Source: Crenobacter intestini (GTDB lineage Bacteria > Pseudomonadota > Gammaproteobacteria > Burkholderiales > Chromobacteriaceae). From it: 64,000 nt of DNA. The notes beneath the pieces were generated by a model. The model was given only the letters and a program-made list of their open reading frames with translations, was not told the DNA's origin and ran no database searches. The position numbers and the translations under genes are program-made. Location: positions 117,482 to 181,481 of the forward strand of contig NZ_STGJ01000007.1 in NCBI RefSeq assembly GCF_004919095.1. Direction: 5' to 3'. Below are positions 1 through 10,100 of this stretch, piece after piece (position 1 is the stretch's first letter; each line of letters opens with the position of its first letter).

Positions 1-987
1 AACGCTTCCATTCTCAGCCTTTTTGTCGTGCGACATCAAGGACATCCAGCGCTCGGCACCCAGGTCCGGTGCTCGGGTCGGCAGGCCCGCCGCGGCGAGC
101 AGGGTCTCGGTGCGAACGACATCGTCATTGCTGATCCAGCCCAGCGCACGCGAGGTGTCGGCGGCGAGCAGCATGCCGGCGGCGACCGCCTCGCCGTGTA
201 GCCATACGCCGAAACCGAGCCCCGCTTCGATCGCATGGCCGAAGGTATGGCCGAGGTTGAGCAGCGCGCGCACGCCCTGTTCCTTCTCGTCCTGGCCGAC
301 GATGTCGGCCTTCATCCGGCAGCAGTGTTCGACCGCGTACGCGAGCGCCTGCTTGTCGCGCGCGCGCAAGAGGGCCATGTTGTCTTCCAGCCAGCCAAAG
401 AACGCCGCGTCGCCGAGCAGGCCGTACTTGACTACTTCGGCGAGGCCGGCCGACAGTTCGCGGTCGGGTAGGGTGTCGAGCAGGTCCATGTCGGCGATCA
501 CCGCGCGTGGCTGGTAGAAGGCGCCGATCATGTTCTTGCCCTGCGGGTGGTTGATCGCCGTCTTGCCGCCGACCGACGAGTCGACCTGCGCGAGCAGGGT
601 GGTCGGTACCTGCACGAAGGGGACGCCACGCTGGTAGCAGGCGGCGGCGAAACCCGTCATGTCGCCGACCACGCCGCCGCCCAGCGCGATGAGCGCGGTC
701 TTGCGTTCGCAGCCGGCCTTGAGCAGCGCGTCGAAAATGCGGTTGAGCGTCGCCCAGTCCTTGTAGTCCTCGCCGTCCGGCAACACGACGGTGAGCGTTT
801 CCACCCCCTCGCGCGCAAGCGCGGCGCGCAGGCGTTCGAGGTAGAGCGGCGCGACCGTCTCGTTGCTGACGATCATCGCCTTCTGCTGCGGCAGCACGCG
901 GGCGATCAGCCCGCCTTGGTCGAGCAGGCCCTGGCCGATATGGATGGGGTAGCGGGTATCCGGCAGGACAAGGTCGAGCGTTCTCAT
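1..987 (-). CDS. aroB: 3-dehydroquinate synthase, C-terminus cut by window edge
   Basis: Converts DAHP to 3-dehydroquinate, the second step of the cytosolic shikimate pathway, using NAD and a divalent metal. The visible 329 codons start [10 protein letters not shown] and include the NAD-binding glycine stretch ALGGGVVGD, the [18 protein letters not shown] block and the metal-ligand region [12 protein letters not shown]. The family is about 360 residues, so roughly 30 C-terminal residues lie before base 1. The ATG overlaps the aroK stop (ATGA), so the two are translationally coupled in a pilMNOPQ-aroK-aroB run, a standard betaproteobacterial order. Nothing unusual is visible. Confidence 0.96.
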   Translation of the reverse strand, partial: MRTLDLVLPDTRYPIHIGQGLLDQGGLIARVLPQQKAMIVSNETVAPLYLERLRAALAREGVETLTVVLPDGEDYKDWATLNRIFDALLKAGCERKTALIALGGGVVGDMTGFAAACYQRGVPFVQVPTTLLAQVDSSVGGKTAINHPQGKNMIGAFYQPRAVIADMDLLDTLPDRELSAGLAEVVKYGLLGDAAFFGWLEDNMALLRARDKQALAYAVEHCCRMKADIVGQDEKEQGVRALLNLGHTFGHAIEAGLGFGVWLHGEAVAAGMLLAADTSRALGWISNDDVVRTETLLAAAGLPTRAPDLGAERWMSLMSHDKKAENGSV

Positions 988-1532
988 GCTTGGTCGGGCT
1001 CCGTGGGCGGCTTGGGGGGCTGGCCGAGGCGTTCTTCCAGCTGGCTGATCAGCAGGTTGACGTTCTGCTGGGTGGTGTCGATCACCAGGTCGGCGATCTC
1101 GCGGTACAGCGGGTCGCGCTCGGCGAACAGTTGCTCGAGCTTGCCGCGCGGATCGGCCGTCTGCAGCAGCGGACGGTTGGTGCAGTGCTGGGTGCGGGTC
1201 AGGATGTCGTCGATGCTGGCGCGCAGGTAGATCACCGTGCCATGCGCGGCGAGCTGGCGCCGGTTCTCCGGGTTGAGTACCGCGCCGCCGCCGGTCGCCA
1301 GCACGATGTTCTTGCGCTGGGCCAGTTCGGCGATCATTTGCCGCTCGCGTTCACGAAAACGCGCCTCGCCCTCGATGTCGAAGATGGTCGCGATGCGCAC
1401 GCCGGTACGCGCCTCGATCTCGTGGTCCGAGTCGAAGAAGGTCTTGCCGTGGCGGCGCGCCAGCGCCCGGCCGACCGTCGTCTTGCCGGAGCCCATCAGG
1501 CCGACCAGAAAAAAATTGCCTGCCAGTTTCAT
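984..1532 (-). CDS. aroK: shikimate kinase
   Basis: Phosphorylates shikimate with ATP in chorismate synthesis. The 182-residue protein begins [11 protein letters not shown] and has the P-loop [15 protein letters not shown], the shikimate-binding DSDHEIE and the ATGGGAV loop, all at expected positions for this small NMP-kinase fold. The start at 1532 is chosen because the P-loop then lies at the usual distance from the N-terminus. In-frame ATGs at 1541 and 1556 are possible, and no clear Shine-Dalgarno decides between them. It ends in the ATGA overlap with aroB and follows pilQ after a 38-nt gap. Confidence 0.95.
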   Translation of the reverse strand: MKLAGNFFLVGLMGSGKTTVGRALARRHGKTFFDSDHEIEARTGVRIATIFDIEGEARFRERERQMIAELAQRKNIVLATGGGAVLNPENRRQLAAHGTVIYLRASIDDILTRTQHCTNRPLLQTADPRGKLEQLFAERDPLYREIADLVIDTTQQNVNLLISQLEERLGQPPKPPTEPDQA

Positions 1533-1570
1533 GGCAGGCATTGTACCGGATGTCATGAGACGGTGTCGCC

Positions 1571-3679
1571 TCAGCGGACCAGCGCTTCGCTCTCGATGAT
1601 GCGCGGGGTCAGGAAGACCAGCATCTCGCGCCGCTCGCTCTTCTTGCCGTTGCTGCGGAACAGGTGGCCGAGCACCGGGATGTCGCCCAGCAGCGGTACC
1701 TTGGTGACAGTGTCGCTCTGGTCCTGCACATAGATGCCGCCGATCACCACGGTGCCGCCGTTCTCGATGCGTACCTGCGTCTTCACCTCGCGCTTGTCGA
1801 TCGCGGGTTCGCTCAGGTTGTCGAGGAACTTCGGCGCGTCCTTGTTGATCTGGATGTCGAGGATCAGCTCTTCTTCCGGCGTGATCTGCGGGGTGACCTC
1901 GAGCACCAGCGCGGCTTCCTTGAACTGGGTCTCGGTGCCGTTGTCGCTGACCGTCTTGTACGGGATCTCGGTGCCTTCCTTGATGATCGCCTTGGTGCGG
2001 TCGGCGGTCAGCACGCGCGGGCTGGAGATGATCTTCGAGTTGCCCTGCTGCTGCGACGCCTGCAGCTCCAAGCCGATGATCGAGCTTGCGCCCTTGTAGA
2101 TCACGCCCAAGCTGCCGGTGGCACCGGTGATCGGCAGGTTGACGTTGGGCGGTGTCGGCAGGGTGGCGCCCCCCCCGCCCGGCTGGGTGATGTTGCCCGA
2201 GCCGATGCCGGAGCCGACCGAGGTGTCGCCGCCGACCTTGGCGAAGCCCAGCTTGACGCCGAGGTCGCGCTGGAAGGTGTCGCGCGCCTCGACGATGCGC
2301 GCCTCGATCAGCACCTGCTTGGACGGCTTGTCGATGATGCGCAGCACGTCGCGGATCTCTGAGAGCACTTGCGGCTTGTCGCGCACGATCAGCTGGTTGG
2401 TCTTGGCGTCCGCGTACGCCGACGCGGCCTGTGCGCCCTGGCTGCTTGCCTGTGGCTTGTCCTTGTCGCCGCCGCCGATCGGCACCAGGCCGCGCACCGC
2501 GGCCATCACGTCCTCGACCGAGCGGTACTTGATCTTGAAGATCTCGGTGACCAGCGGCTCCTGCAGCGTGGTTGCCGCACGTACTTCGGCGGCCTGCTTG
2601 GCCATCTCGATCATTTCCGCCTGCGGGGCGACGCGGATCACGTTGCCGACCTGGCGCTTGGCGAGCCCTTTTTGCTGCAGCACGAGTTCCAGCGCCTGGT
2701 CCCACGGCACGTTCTTCAGCACCAGCGTCACGTTGCCGCTGACCGAGTCGCCGGTGACCAGGTTGAAGCCGGCGAATTCGGCCAGCGTCTGCAGCACGAC
2801 GCGCACGTCGACGTTCTGGAAGTTCAGCGACAGCTTGTCGCCCTTGTAGGCGGGCTTGTCCTGCGCGGCGAGCGCGGCGTTCGCCTGCTCGCGGCTGAGC
2901 TTGCGCACTTCGACGACCAGCTGGCGGTCGGTCTGATAAGAGGAATAGTCCCATTCGCCGTTGTTCTGCAGCACGATGCGGCTGCCACGGCCGGCGGCGG
3001 CCGCGTCGACGCGCTGCACCGGCGTCGCGAAGTCGGCCACGTCCAGGTTGCGCGCGAGGCGGGCCGGCAGCGGCGCGCCGACGCTGACCGTCAGCGCGCG
3101 GCCGCTGCGGTTGATGTCGGTACTGGCGCCGGCGGGCAGGTCGACGACGAGCTTGCCCGCGCCGTCTGCGCCGCGCCGGAAGTCGATCTGGCCAACCTCG
3201 TAGCCGCTGGCTGCACGGGTGTTCAGCGGGGCGATGGTCGGTGCCGGCATCGGCGCGGCCGCAGGGGCGGGCGCGGTGACGCTCGCCGGCGCCTGCGCGC
3301 CGCCCAGGCTGACCAGCACGCGGTTGCCGTCGGTACGGGTGCGGTAGGGGGCCGCCTGCGTCAGCGACAGGACCACGCGGCTGCGGCCGCCGGCTTCGAC
3401 GACGGTGGCGCCGGAGAGCAGCGGGCCGGGCAGCGGCTGGCTCTGCTTGAGGGTGCTTGCGGTGCCCGCGAAGTCGAAGGCGATGCGCGGCGGGTTGCTC
3501 AGCGCGAAGCTCTGCGGCAGGGCGGCCGGGCCGGTCAGGGTGATCGCCAGCTCCTGGGCGCCGCCCTGGTTGCGCAGCACCTCGATGCCGGTGATGGTGT
3601 TGCCGGCGGCCCACAGGAGTTGCGAGGCGCCCAGCAGGGCCAGCGAGCCGGCCAGGGTCGTCAGTTGCGTGCTTTTCAT
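1571..3679 (-). CDS. pilQ: type IV pilus secretin PilQ
   Basis: Forms the outer-membrane ring through which type IV pili are extruded, and DNA is often taken up. The 702-residue precursor has an N-terminal signal peptide ([20 protein letters not shown]...WAAG). Two beta-rich AMIN-type regions with peptidoglycan/pilus contacts lie in the first ~260 residues, followed by N0/N1 secretin domains ([20 protein letters not shown], then the [10 protein letters not shown] region). The C-terminal secretin domain contains [16 protein letters not shown] near the end. The start at 3679 overlaps the pilP stop by 4 nt. It is the last gene of the pilMNOPQ cluster, and its length is typical. Confidence 0.96.
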   Translation of the reverse strand: MKSTQLTTLAGSLALLGASQLLWAAGNTITGIEVLRNQGGAQELAITLTGPAALPQSFALSNPPRIAFDFAGTASTLKQSQPLPGPLLSGATVVEAGGRSRVVLSLTQAAPYRTRTDGNRVLVSLGGAQAPASVTAPAPAAAPMPAPTIAPLNTRAASGYEVGQIDFRRGADGAGKLVVDLPAGASTDINRSGRALTVSVGAPLPARLARNLDVADFATPVQRVDAAAAGRGSRIVLQNNGEWDYSSYQTDRQLVVEVRKLSREQANAALAAQDKPAYKGDKLSLNFQNVDVRVVLQTLAEFAGFNLVTGDSVSGNVTLVLKNVPWDQALELVLQQKGLAKRQVGNVIRVAPQAEMIEMAKQAAEVRAATTLQEPLVTEIFKIKYRSVEDVMAAVRGLVPIGGGDKDKPQASSQGAQAASAYADAKTNQLIVRDKPQVLSEIRDVLRIIDKPSKQVLIEARIVEARDTFQRDLGVKLGFAKVGGDTSVGSGIGSGNITQPGGGGATLPTPPNVNLPITGATGSLGVIYKGASSIIGLELQASQQQGNSKIISSPRVLTADRTKAIIKEGTEIPYKTVSDNGTETQFKEAALVLEVTPQITPEEELILDIQINKDAPKFLDNLSEPAIDKREVKTQVRIENGGTVVIGGIYVQDQSDTVTKVPLLGDIPVLGHLFRSNGKKSERREMLVFLTPRIIESEALVR

Positions 3680-4203
3680 TTGGTTTGCCCTTGTCCTTGT
3701 TCCTGGGTCAGCAGCAGTTCCGTGTCGCGGCGGACCCACTCGCCGTTGGCGTCTTCGACGGTCTCGCTCAGGCGCAGGGCGTCCGGCGTGATGTCGGTGA
3801 CGCGGCCGAAGTTGCTGCCGATGAAGCTGCCGGCGCGGACCGTGTAGACGACGCCGTCGGGTGCCTGGATCAGCGCGTGGCGGACGCCCTTGATTTGCAG
3901 GCTGCCGATCATCTTCAGGCGTTCGAGGTCGTAGTTTTCCAGCGCGTCACGCGGCCGGCTCAGGTCGGGCGCATTGGCGGCGTTGCGCCCGGCCAGCTTG
4001 AGGCGAGCCGCGTCGAACGGCGAGGGCAGGCCGTAGGCGGTGAATTCGGCGCTTTGCGCCTGCGGCAGCGCCGGGATCGGCTCGACCTGTCCCTTGATGT
4101 CGCGGTCCTGCGCCTGCATCCACTGGTCCAGGTCGTCCGGGCCGGCCGAACAGCCGGTGATCAGGGCGGCGGCGGCCGTGCAGAGGAAGAAGCGGGTGTT
4201 CAT
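3676..4203 (-). CDS. pilP: type IV pilus lipoprotein PilP
   Basis: An inner-membrane lipoprotein that links the PilNO platform to the PilQ secretin. The 175 residues start with a lipoprotein signal ending in the lipobox LITGC, so Cys18 is the predicted lipidated residue. Then comes a Pro/Ala/Gln-rich linker and a C-terminal beta domain with the family pattern [18 protein letters not shown] and [14 protein letters not shown]. It overlaps both neighbours by 4 nt (pilO upstream, pilQ downstream). Confidence 0.94.
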   Translation of the reverse strand: MNTRFFLCTAAAALITGCSAGPDDLDQWMQAQDRDIKGQVEPIPALPQAQSAEFTAYGLPSPFDAARLKLAGRNAANAPDLSRPRDALENYDLERLKMIGSLQIKGVRHALIQAPDGVVYTVRAGSFIGSNFGRVTDITPDALRLSETVEDANGEWVRRDTELLLTQEQGQGQTK

Positions 4204-4826
4204 GGCTTGGCCCCCTGGCTCTGCGCCTGCTGTTGCGCCATCTTCTCTTCGGGCTCCAGTGTGCGGTAGGTCTTGGCGATCGCCTGCATGGTGAGCCGCC
4301 CGTCCTTGCCGCCCGGCGTCAGCGTGATGTTGTTAAGCGTGACGATGCGCGGCATCTTGGAGAGGTCGGACACGAAGGTGGCGAGGTCGCTGTAGCTGCC
4401 GGTCAGGCGGATCTCGATCGGCAGTTCGGCAAGCTCGGGGCCGGCGACTTCCTGGCCGGGGCGGAACAGTTCGAACTGCAGGCCGCGGCCGACGCCGGCC
4501 TGGTTGATCTCGGCGAGCACCGACGCCATTTCCGCCTTGGTCGGCAGCTGGCGCAGCAGGCTGCCGTAGCTCTTCTCGATCTCGGCGAGCTGCGCCTGCA
4601 GCACTTCGAGGTTGGCGAGCTGGCGGCGCTTGTCGGTGTAGCTGGTTTTCAGCTCGGCCTCGCGCGCCTCGGCGGCGGCGATCTCGTCGCGCTGCGGGCC
4701 CAACAGCAGGAACCAGGCGGCGACGAGCAGCGCCGCCACCATCACCGCGAGCAGGCCGAACTGGCGTGCGCGCGGCCAGTCGGGCGCGGTCTTGAGGTCG
4801 AGGTTGCGCAATTCGTCGAGCGTCAT
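4200..4826 (-). CDS. pilO: type IV pilus inner-membrane protein PilO
   Basis: Partners PilN in the periplasmic alignment complex of the pilus machine. The 208-residue bitopic protein has a short cytoplasmic N-terminus (MTLDELRNLDLKTAPDWP), one membrane span around residues 25-43 (GLLAVMVAALLVAAWFLLLG), a periplasmic coiled coil rich in Glu/Ala/Leu (about 48-90) and a C-terminal ferredoxin-like fold with the PilO pattern ELPIEIRLTGSYSDLATFV. It overlaps pilN and pilP by 4 nt. Confidence 0.95.
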   Translation of the reverse strand: MTLDELRNLDLKTAPDWPRARQFGLLAVMVAALLVAAWFLLLGPQRDEIAAAEAREAELKTSYTDKRRQLANLEVLQAQLAEIEKSYGSLLRQLPTKAEMASVLAEINQAGVGRGLQFELFRPGQEVAGPELAELPIEIRLTGSYSDLATFVSDLSKMPRIVTLNNITLTPGGKDGRLTMQAIAKTYRTLEPEEKMAQQQAQSQGAKP

Positions 4827-5410
4827 GGCTTGGCTCCTTGTGCCGGTGCGGCAGGCGTGGCCTGCACGTCACGCGCCTTCAGGCTGACCGTCAGGCTGAA
4901 CTCGCTGGTGCGCAGGTTGCCCTGCGGCGCCGCCTTGACCTCGATCAGCACCGGGTTGGCGAACACGGCAGAGTTGCCCAGCTGGCTCATGTAGTTGGAG
5001 ACGCGGGCACCGGAGAGCGCGAAGCCGCTGATCGCGACGGAGCGGTCGGTCTGCTTGAAGTCCTTCAGGTAGACGCCCTCGGGCAGGTCGCGCACCAGCG
5101 CGTCGAACAGCAGCACCGCCTCGACGCGTCCCTCCTGCAGGCGCATCGCCATGTCCTTGCGTGCCAGGAGCGCGGCCTTCTGTGCTCGCAGCGTCTCGAC
5201 CTTGCCCAGCCGCGCCGTCATCATGGCTATCGCGTCGTCGAGGCGCTGGTTGCGGGCGAGCTGCGCGTCGAGGCTTGCGCCCTGCCACAGGTAGGCGCCG
5301 GCGATCAGCACGCCGGCGAGGCCGAGCGCACCGGCCAGATAAAGCTGGAAGGTCTTGCGGTGCGCCGCTTTTCTCAGTTCGCGGTAGGGGAGCAGGTTGA
5401 TGCGGATCAT
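4823..5410 (-). CDS. pilN: type IV pilus inner-membrane protein PilN
   Basis: Connects cytoplasmic PilM with periplasmic PilO. It begins with the diagnostic cytoplasmic motif MIRINLLPYRE, which in the family docks into PilM. One transmembrane helix follows (about residues 22-44), then a coiled coil and a small periplasmic domain; total 195 residues. The ATG overlaps the pilM stop by one base. Its place between pilM and pilO is canonical. Confidence 0.95.
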   Translation of the reverse strand: MIRINLLPYRELRKAAHRKTFQLYLAGALGLAGVLIAGAYLWQGASLDAQLARNQRLDDAIAMMTARLGKVETLRAQKAALLARKDMAMRLQEGRVEAVLLFDALVRDLPEGVYLKDFKQTDRSVAISGFALSGARVSNYMSQLGNSAVFANPVLIEVKAAPQGNLRTSEFSLTVSLKARDVQATPAAPAQGAKP

Positions 5411-6525
5411 CAGTCGAACCTCCTCAGCGCGAGTCCGCTGGCGACCAGCAGCGAGGGTGCGTCGAGCAGCAGCTCGCGCAGCGCGATGCCCGGTGCCTGC
5501 GTCATCGAAGTGAACGGGTTGGCGATCATCGTGCTGATCTGGGTGCGCAGCGCGACGGCGTCGTCCAGCCCGGTCAGCATGCTCGAGCCGCCGGCGAGCA
5601 GGATGTAGTCGACGCGCAGGTACTGCGACACGCTGACCGTGGTGTAGAAGAACTGCAGCGCGCGCTGGATTTCCTGCGCGAGCGAGTCGACGAAGGGCTG
5701 CAAAAGCTCGGACTCGTAGCCTTCGGGCAGTAGCATCGAGCGTTTGCCCTTCTCGGCCTCTTCCTGGGTGAGGCCGTAGCGGCGTTGCACTTCGCGGGTC
5801 AGCTGCATGCCGCCGAACGCCTGTTCGCGGAAGTAGAGCTGTTGGCCGTTGCGAACCACCAAACAGTGGATCTTGGTCGCGCCGATGTCGAACAGCGCGA
5901 AGGTCTGGTTGAAGCCCTGGTCGGGCAGTTGCTGCTGCAACTGCTCGAACGCGGTGAGCATCGCGAACGCCTCGACGTCCATCACCGCGACTTCGAAACC
6001 GGCCATCTCGGCGACCGCGACGCGCTCCTCGACCTTCTCCTTGCGCGACGCGCAGATCAGCACGTCCAGGTCGTCCGCCTGGGTGGCGGACGGCCCCAGC
6101 ACCTGGAAGTCGAGGTTCACCTCGTCAAGCGGGAAGGGGATGTACTGGCCGGCCTCGCTCTCGACCTGGAACTCGAGGTCGTTGCGGTCCTGCGTCGCCG
6201 GGATCAGGATCTTCTTGTAGATCGCCATCGTCGTCGGCAGCGCCAGCGCGACGCGCCGGCTCGGGCTGCCCAGGCGCGCGCGGGCGCGGCGCAGCGTGTC
6301 GGCGACAGCGTCCACGTCGCCGATGTTGCCTTCGCTGACCGCGTCGCGCGGCAGCGGCTCGATGACGTAGCGCTCGAGCTGCAGCGTCCTGCCGACGCGG
6401 CCGATCTCGACCATCTTCACGGCCGTCGCGCTGATGTCTACGCCGATCAGTCCGTCGGCGCGGGGGGCAAAGCGGCCGAGCAGCCGGCCGATCGCCTGCG
6501 GAAATTCCAGTTTTCCACGGGGCAT
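5410..6525 (-). CDS. pilM: type IV pilus actin-like ATPase PilM
   Basis: A cytoplasmic actin-fold protein that binds PilN and nucleates the pilus motor complex. The 371 residues include the N-terminal phosphate loop LIGVDISATAVKMVEI and further actin-like segments FALFDIGATKIHCLVV and ILLAGGSSMLTGLDD. It is the first gene of the pilMNOPQ operon. The 139-bp gap to the divergent mrcA must hold both promoters; I can point to a -10 element only on the mrcA side. Confidence 0.95.
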   Translation of the reverse strand: MPRGKLEFPQAIGRLLGRFAPRADGLIGVDISATAVKMVEIGRVGRTLQLERYVIEPLPRDAVSEGNIGDVDAVADTLRRARARLGSPSRRVALALPTTMAIYKKILIPATQDRNDLEFQVESEAGQYIPFPLDEVNLDFQVLGPSATQADDLDVLICASRKEKVEERVAVAEMAGFEVAVMDVEAFAMLTAFEQLQQQLPDQGFNQTFALFDIGATKIHCLVVRNGQQLYFREQAFGGMQLTREVQRRYGLTQEEAEKGKRSMLLPEGYESELLQPFVDSLAQEIQRALQFFYTTVSVSQYLRVDYILLAGGSSMLTGLDDAVALRTQISTMIANPFTSMTQAPGIALRELLLDAPSLLVASGLALRRFD

Positions 6526-6630
6526 GCGTTGTTTTCAGCCCCCTTGTGACCGCGGGGGTCTGCCTCCCTTGTAATGAATCCGCCAATCGCCGCAGCCGGG
6601 AACTTTGCCCTGCCGCTGACGTGAAACCGG

Positions 6631-6636
6631 TATAAT
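6631..6636 (+). promoter_or_regulatory. -10 element of a sigma-70 promoter for mrcA
   Basis: A perfect TATAAT lies 28 bp before the mrcA ATG. The best -35 resemblance (TTTGCC at 6604) is about 21 bp away, longer than optimal, so only the -10 hexamer is claimed. The leader would be about 20 nt. Confidence 0.5.
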
Positions 6637-6664
6637 CAGCCTTCGATTTTTATTGCCAAACACC

Positions 6665-9025
6665 ATGTTGCAGAGAATTCTCAAGGTCATCCTCGGCGTC
6701 GTGATCGGCGTTTCCACCCTGGCGGCCGGTGTGCTGGCCGTGGCTGTCCTCGTGACCTGGCCCCGGCTGCCCAGCCTCGACGTGCTCACCGACTACCGCC
6801 CGAAGGTGCCGCTGCGCGTTTACGCGGCCGGCGGCGAGCTGATCGGGGAATTCGGCGAAGAACGACGCTCTTTCACCAGAATTCACGACATTCCACCGCT
6901 GATGAAGAATGCGTTGTTGTCCGCTGAGGACGAACGCTTTTACCAGCATGGCGGCGTAGATTATGTCGGTGTTCTTAGGGCGGCCTTGGGCAACATAGTA
7001 TCTGGATATAGCCGGTCGGGTGCAAGCACGATCACCATGCAGGTTGCTAAAAACTTTTTCCTATCCAGTGAAAAGACGTTTACCCGCAAATTCAATGAAG
7101 CGCTGCTTGCGTTCAAGATCGAGCACACGCTCAGCAAGGACCAGATCCTCGAGCTTTACCTGAACCAGATCTATCTCGGCCAGCGCGCGTACGGTTTTGC
7201 CGCCGCCTCGCAGGCCTATTTCGGCAAGCCGCTGAAAGACTTGAACATTTCGCAGTACGCGATGCTGGCCGGCCTGCCCAAGGCGCCGTCCTCGTACAAC
7301 CCTGTGGTCAATCCGCAACGCGCCCGTCTGCGCCAACTATACGTGCTGCGCCGCATGCACGAGTTGGGCTATATCAATACCGCGCAATATGAGGCGGCCA
7401 AGCAGGCGCCGCTCGAACTGGCGTCGCCCGGACGCGACACCGGCGTGCCGGCGCAGTTCGTCGCCGAGCTGGTCCGCCAGGCGATGTACGACAAGTACAA
7501 GGACGCCGCGTATACCGAAGGCTTCCGCGTCTACACCACCATCGACGCGGCCAACCAGCGCTGGGCGTTCGACAGCCTGCGCGCCGGCCTGATGGACTAC
7601 GACCGCAAGCTTGGCTACCGCGGCCCGGAATCCTTCGTCGACCTGGGCGCGCTGACCGAGGACCGCGACGAGGCGCTCGACGAGGCGCTGTCGTCGATCC
7701 GCGACAGTGGCCAGCTCGAGCCGGGTGTCGTGCTCGAGGCGTCGCCGTCCGAGGTCAAGGTCTACCTGCGCGGCGGGCGCTTCGCCCGCGTCAAGGGCGA
7801 GGGTCTCGCCTTCGCGCGGCGCGCGCTCTCCAGCAAGCTGACCCCGGCCCAGCAGATCCGCCCGGGCGCGGTGGTGCGCATCCAGCCCAACAGCAAGGGG
7901 CAATGGGAAATCACGCAGATGCCCGAGGTCGAGGGCGCGTTCGTGTCGATGGATCCGCATAACGGCGCGATCCGCTCGCTGGTCGGCGGCTTCGACTTCA
8001 ACCGCCGCAGCTTCAACCATGTGACGCAGGCGTGGCGCCAGCCCGGTTCGACCTTCAAGCCCTTCATCTACTCGGCGGGGCTGGACCGCGGCTTCACCGC
8101 GTCGACCTTCATCAACGACGCGCCCCTGTCGATCGACCCGGCCAGCATCGGTGGCCAGCGCTGGGAGCCGAAGAACGACGACAACCGCTACGCGGGGATG
8201 ATCACCATGCGCCGCGCGCTCGCGCTGTCGAAGAACATGGTGTCGATCCGCATCCTGCAGGGCATCGGCACCGACTACGGCCAGCAGTACGCGTCGCGCT
8301 TCGGTTTCGCGGCGAAGAACAACCCGGCTTATCTCACGATGGCGCTGGGCGCCGGCATGGTCACTCCGCTGCAGATGGCCGAGGCGTATTCGGTGCTCGC
8401 CAACGGCGGCTACCGCACCCGCGCCTACTTCATCGACCGCATCGAGGACATCGACGGCCGGGTGATCGCGCGCACCTCGCCGCAGGTTGCAGGCCAGGGC
8501 GCGCCGCAGGTGATCGACCCGCGCAACGCCTTCATCATGACCAGCATGCTGCGCGACGTGATCCGCTTCGGCACCGCCAACCGCGCGATGAGCCTCGGCC
8601 GCACCGACCTCGCCGGCAAGACCGGCACCACCAACGACTTCCGCGACGCGTGGTTCGCCGGCTACAACCCGAACCTGGTCGCGGTGACCTGGGTTGGCTA
8701 CGACCAGCCGCGCAGCCTCGGCCGTTACGGTTACGGCGGCACCGCCGCGCTGCCGATCTGGACCAACTACATGGCCAACGCGCTCAAGGGCCAGCCGGAA
8801 GTCGACCTGCCGCCGCCGGAAGGCATCGTGGTCAAGCCGGGCGCCGGCCTGCGCGGCGGCGACGAGTACTACCTCGAGGAATTCCAGCGCACCAACCCCG
8901 AACTGCGCCTGAACAACCAGGGCGTGGTGCCCGGTGCGGCGCGCACCGAGGAAGAGGGGACGGCGGCGCCGGCGCCGGACGCCGCGCAGGACGCGGTCGA
9001 GAACGTCAAGGAACTGCTGTTCTAG
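6665..9025 (+). CDS. mrcA: penicillin-binding protein 1A (bifunctional glycosyltransferase/transpeptidase)
   Basis: Polymerises and cross-links peptidoglycan at the inner-membrane periplasmic face. The 786 residues contain an N-terminal membrane anchor (about 7-33) and a GT51 domain with LLSAEDERFYQHGGVD, GASTITMQVAKNFFLS and LELYLNQIYLG. A linker domain follows, then a transpeptidase domain with QPGSTFKPF (the Ser of the SxxK tetrad), SKNMVS (SxN) and GKTGTTNDFRDAWFAG (KTG). The ATG at 6665 is preferred over an in-frame TTG at 6653. A strong terminator follows. Divergence from pilM is the usual betaproteobacterial arrangement. Confidence 0.97.
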   Translation: MLQRILKVILGVVIGVSTLAAGVLAVAVLVTWPRLPSLDVLTDYRPKVPLRVYAAGGELIGEFGEERRSFTRIHDIPPLMKNALLSAEDERFYQHGGVDYVGVLRAALGNIVSGYSRSGASTITMQVAKNFFLSSEKTFTRKFNEALLAFKIEHTLSKDQILELYLNQIYLGQRAYGFAAASQAYFGKPLKDLNISQYAMLAGLPKAPSSYNPVVNPQRARLRQLYVLRRMHELGYINTAQYEAAKQAPLELASPGRDTGVPAQFVAELVRQAMYDKYKDAAYTEGFRVYTTIDAANQRWAFDSLRAGLMDYDRKLGYRGPESFVDLGALTEDRDEALDEALSSIRDSGQLEPGVVLEASPSEVKVYLRGGRFARVKGEGLAFARRALSSKLTPAQQIRPGAVVRIQPNSKGQWEITQMPEVEGAFVSMDPHNGAIRSLVGGFDFNRRSFNHVTQAWRQPGSTFKPFIYSAGLDRGFTASTFINDAPLSIDPASIGGQRWEPKNDDNRYAGMITMRRALALSKNMVSIRILQGIGTDYGQQYASRFGFAAKNNPAYLTMALGAGMVTPLQMAEAYSVLANGGYRTRAYFIDRIEDIDGRVIARTSPQVAGQGAPQVIDPRNAFIMTSMLRDVIRFGTANRAMSLGRTDLAGKTGTTNDFRDAWFAGYNPNLVAVTWVGYDQPRSLGRYGYGGTAALPIWTNYMANALKGQPEVDLPPPEGIVVKPGAGLRGGDEYYLEEFQRTNPELRLNNQGVVPGAARTEEEGTAAPAPDAAQDAVENVKELLF

Positions 9026-9055
9026 CGGCAGGCGGCGTCAGCCGCCACCAACAGG

Positions 9056-9082
9056 AAGGGACGCCGAGGCGTCCCTTTTTTT
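9056..9082 (+). terminator. Rho-independent terminator of mrcA
   Basis: Stem GGGACGCC / GGCGTCCC with a 2-nt loop, followed by seven T. It lies 30 nt after the mrcA stop. The arsC-like gene converges on it from the other side. Confidence 0.9.
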
Positions 9083-9100
9083 GTCTGCGCTTCGCGGCGT

Positions 9101-9451
9101 TTAGTGCGCGAGCAGCTCGAGCACGCGCTCGGGCGGCCGGCCGATCACCGCCTTGTCGGTGCCCACCGCGATCGGCCGCTCGATCAGGCGCGGGTTGTCG
9201 TGCATGGCGGCGATCAGGTGGCGGTCTTCCAGCGTGATGTCGTCAAGGTAGAGTTCCTTGTACTCCTCCTCGTGCTTGCGCATTAGCGCGCGCGGTTCGA
9301 GCCCGAGCAGCCCGAGCAGGCGGGTGATCTCTTCGGGGGAGGGTGGCGTCTTCTGGTAGTCGATCACCTCGACTTCGGCGCCTGCGTCCTGCAGCAGCTG
9401 CAGGGCTTCCCTTGACTTGGAACAGCGTGGGTTGTGGTAAAAGCGGATCAT
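9101..9451 (-). CDS. arsC: ArsC-family thioredoxin-fold reductase
   Basis: A small cytosolic protein of 116 residues starting MIRFYHNPRCSKSREAL. The Cys in NPRCSKSR is the single catalytic Cys of glutaredoxin-coupled arsenate reductases, and the RP-containing segment LIERPIAVGTDKAVIGRPPE carries conserved Arg residues expected to bind oxyanion. Length and motifs fit the ArsC family. No other ars gene is nearby, so a role outside arsenate resistance cannot be excluded. It is read toward the mrcA terminator. Confidence 0.87.
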   Translation of the reverse strand: MIRFYHNPRCSKSREALQLLQDAGAEVEVIDYQKTPPSPEEITRLLGLLGLEPRALMRKHEEEYKELYLDDITLEDRHLIAAMHDNPRLIERPIAVGTDKAVIGRPPERVLELLAH

Positions 9452-9544
9452 GCCCGTCTCCTTGTTTTGGCAAGCGCCGGCTGGGCGCTTTCGCGCGGCC
9501 GGCAAGCCCAAGGATGCCACCTTCCGGCGTCGCGTGCCACGGGC

Positions 9545-10027
9545 TTAGCCGGCGGCGTCGACGAGTATCGGCTTGAGCACGCGGATCAGCTCGGACGGGG
9601 CGAGCCCGACCAGGAAGCCGCGCTTGCCGCCGTTGATCCAGATGCGCGGCAATTCGGCGACCGACGCCTGCAGGTAGACCGGCATCGGGTGGCGGGTGCC
9701 GAACGGGCTGGTGCCGCCGACCTGGTAGCCGCTGTGGCGGTCGGCGGTCTTCGGGTCGCACGGCGTCACCTTCTTGGCGCCGATCTGGCGCGCGAGCAGG
9801 CCGGTCGCCACTTCGCGGTCGCCGTGCATCAGCACGATCAGCGGCTGGTGCGCGTCGTCTTCCATGATCAGCGTCTTGATACACGCGTGCTCGTCTATGC
9901 CGAGCTCACGCGACGACACGCGGGTGCCGCCCTTGTCCTCGTACTTGTACAGGTGTCCGCTGAAGTCGACCTGATGTTCGCGCAGCATGCGCACCGCCTG
10001 GGTGACCGGCAGTTTGTCCTTCGCCAT
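9545..10027 (-). CDS. ybaK: Cys-tRNA(Pro)/Cys-tRNA(Cys) deacylase, YbaK/EbsC type
   Basis: Hydrolyses cysteine mischarged on tRNA(Pro) as a trans-editing factor in the cytosol. The 160 residues have the YbaK core KTLIMEDDAHQPLIVLMHGD and a tail with GYQVGGTSPFGTRHPMPV, which forms the editing pocket region. A good ribosome site (GGGAGG) precedes the ATG. It appears monocistronic, between the ArsC-like gene and the radical SAM gene. Confidence 0.92.
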   Translation of the reverse strand: MAKDKLPVTQAVRMLREHQVDFSGHLYKYEDKGGTRVSSRELGIDEHACIKTLIMEDDAHQPLIVLMHGDREVATGLLARQIGAKKVTPCDPKTADRHSGYQVGGTSPFGTRHPMPVYLQASVAELPRIWINGGKRGFLVGLAPSELIRVLKPILVDAAG

Positions 10028-10100
10028 CGTTGCCCTCCCAAAAGCGCAAGGGTAGGCGCTCGCGCGCAGCGGGTAAAGCGCCGGCGGGTGGGCGGTGTGC

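Noticed and set aside
984..3614. Apparent read-through frame joining aroK to sequence antisense-free of pilQ
   Set aside because: The upstream part is an out-of-frame reading of pilQ; aroK has its own start and motifs, and pilQ ends at 1571.
2369..3847. Long open frame on the plus strand antisense to pilQ
   Set aside because: It is a GC-driven shadow: Arg/Ala/Val-rich, no ribosome site, no family motif, and it opposes a clearly real gene. The same applies to other long antisense frames such as 20194-21591 and 45368-47158.
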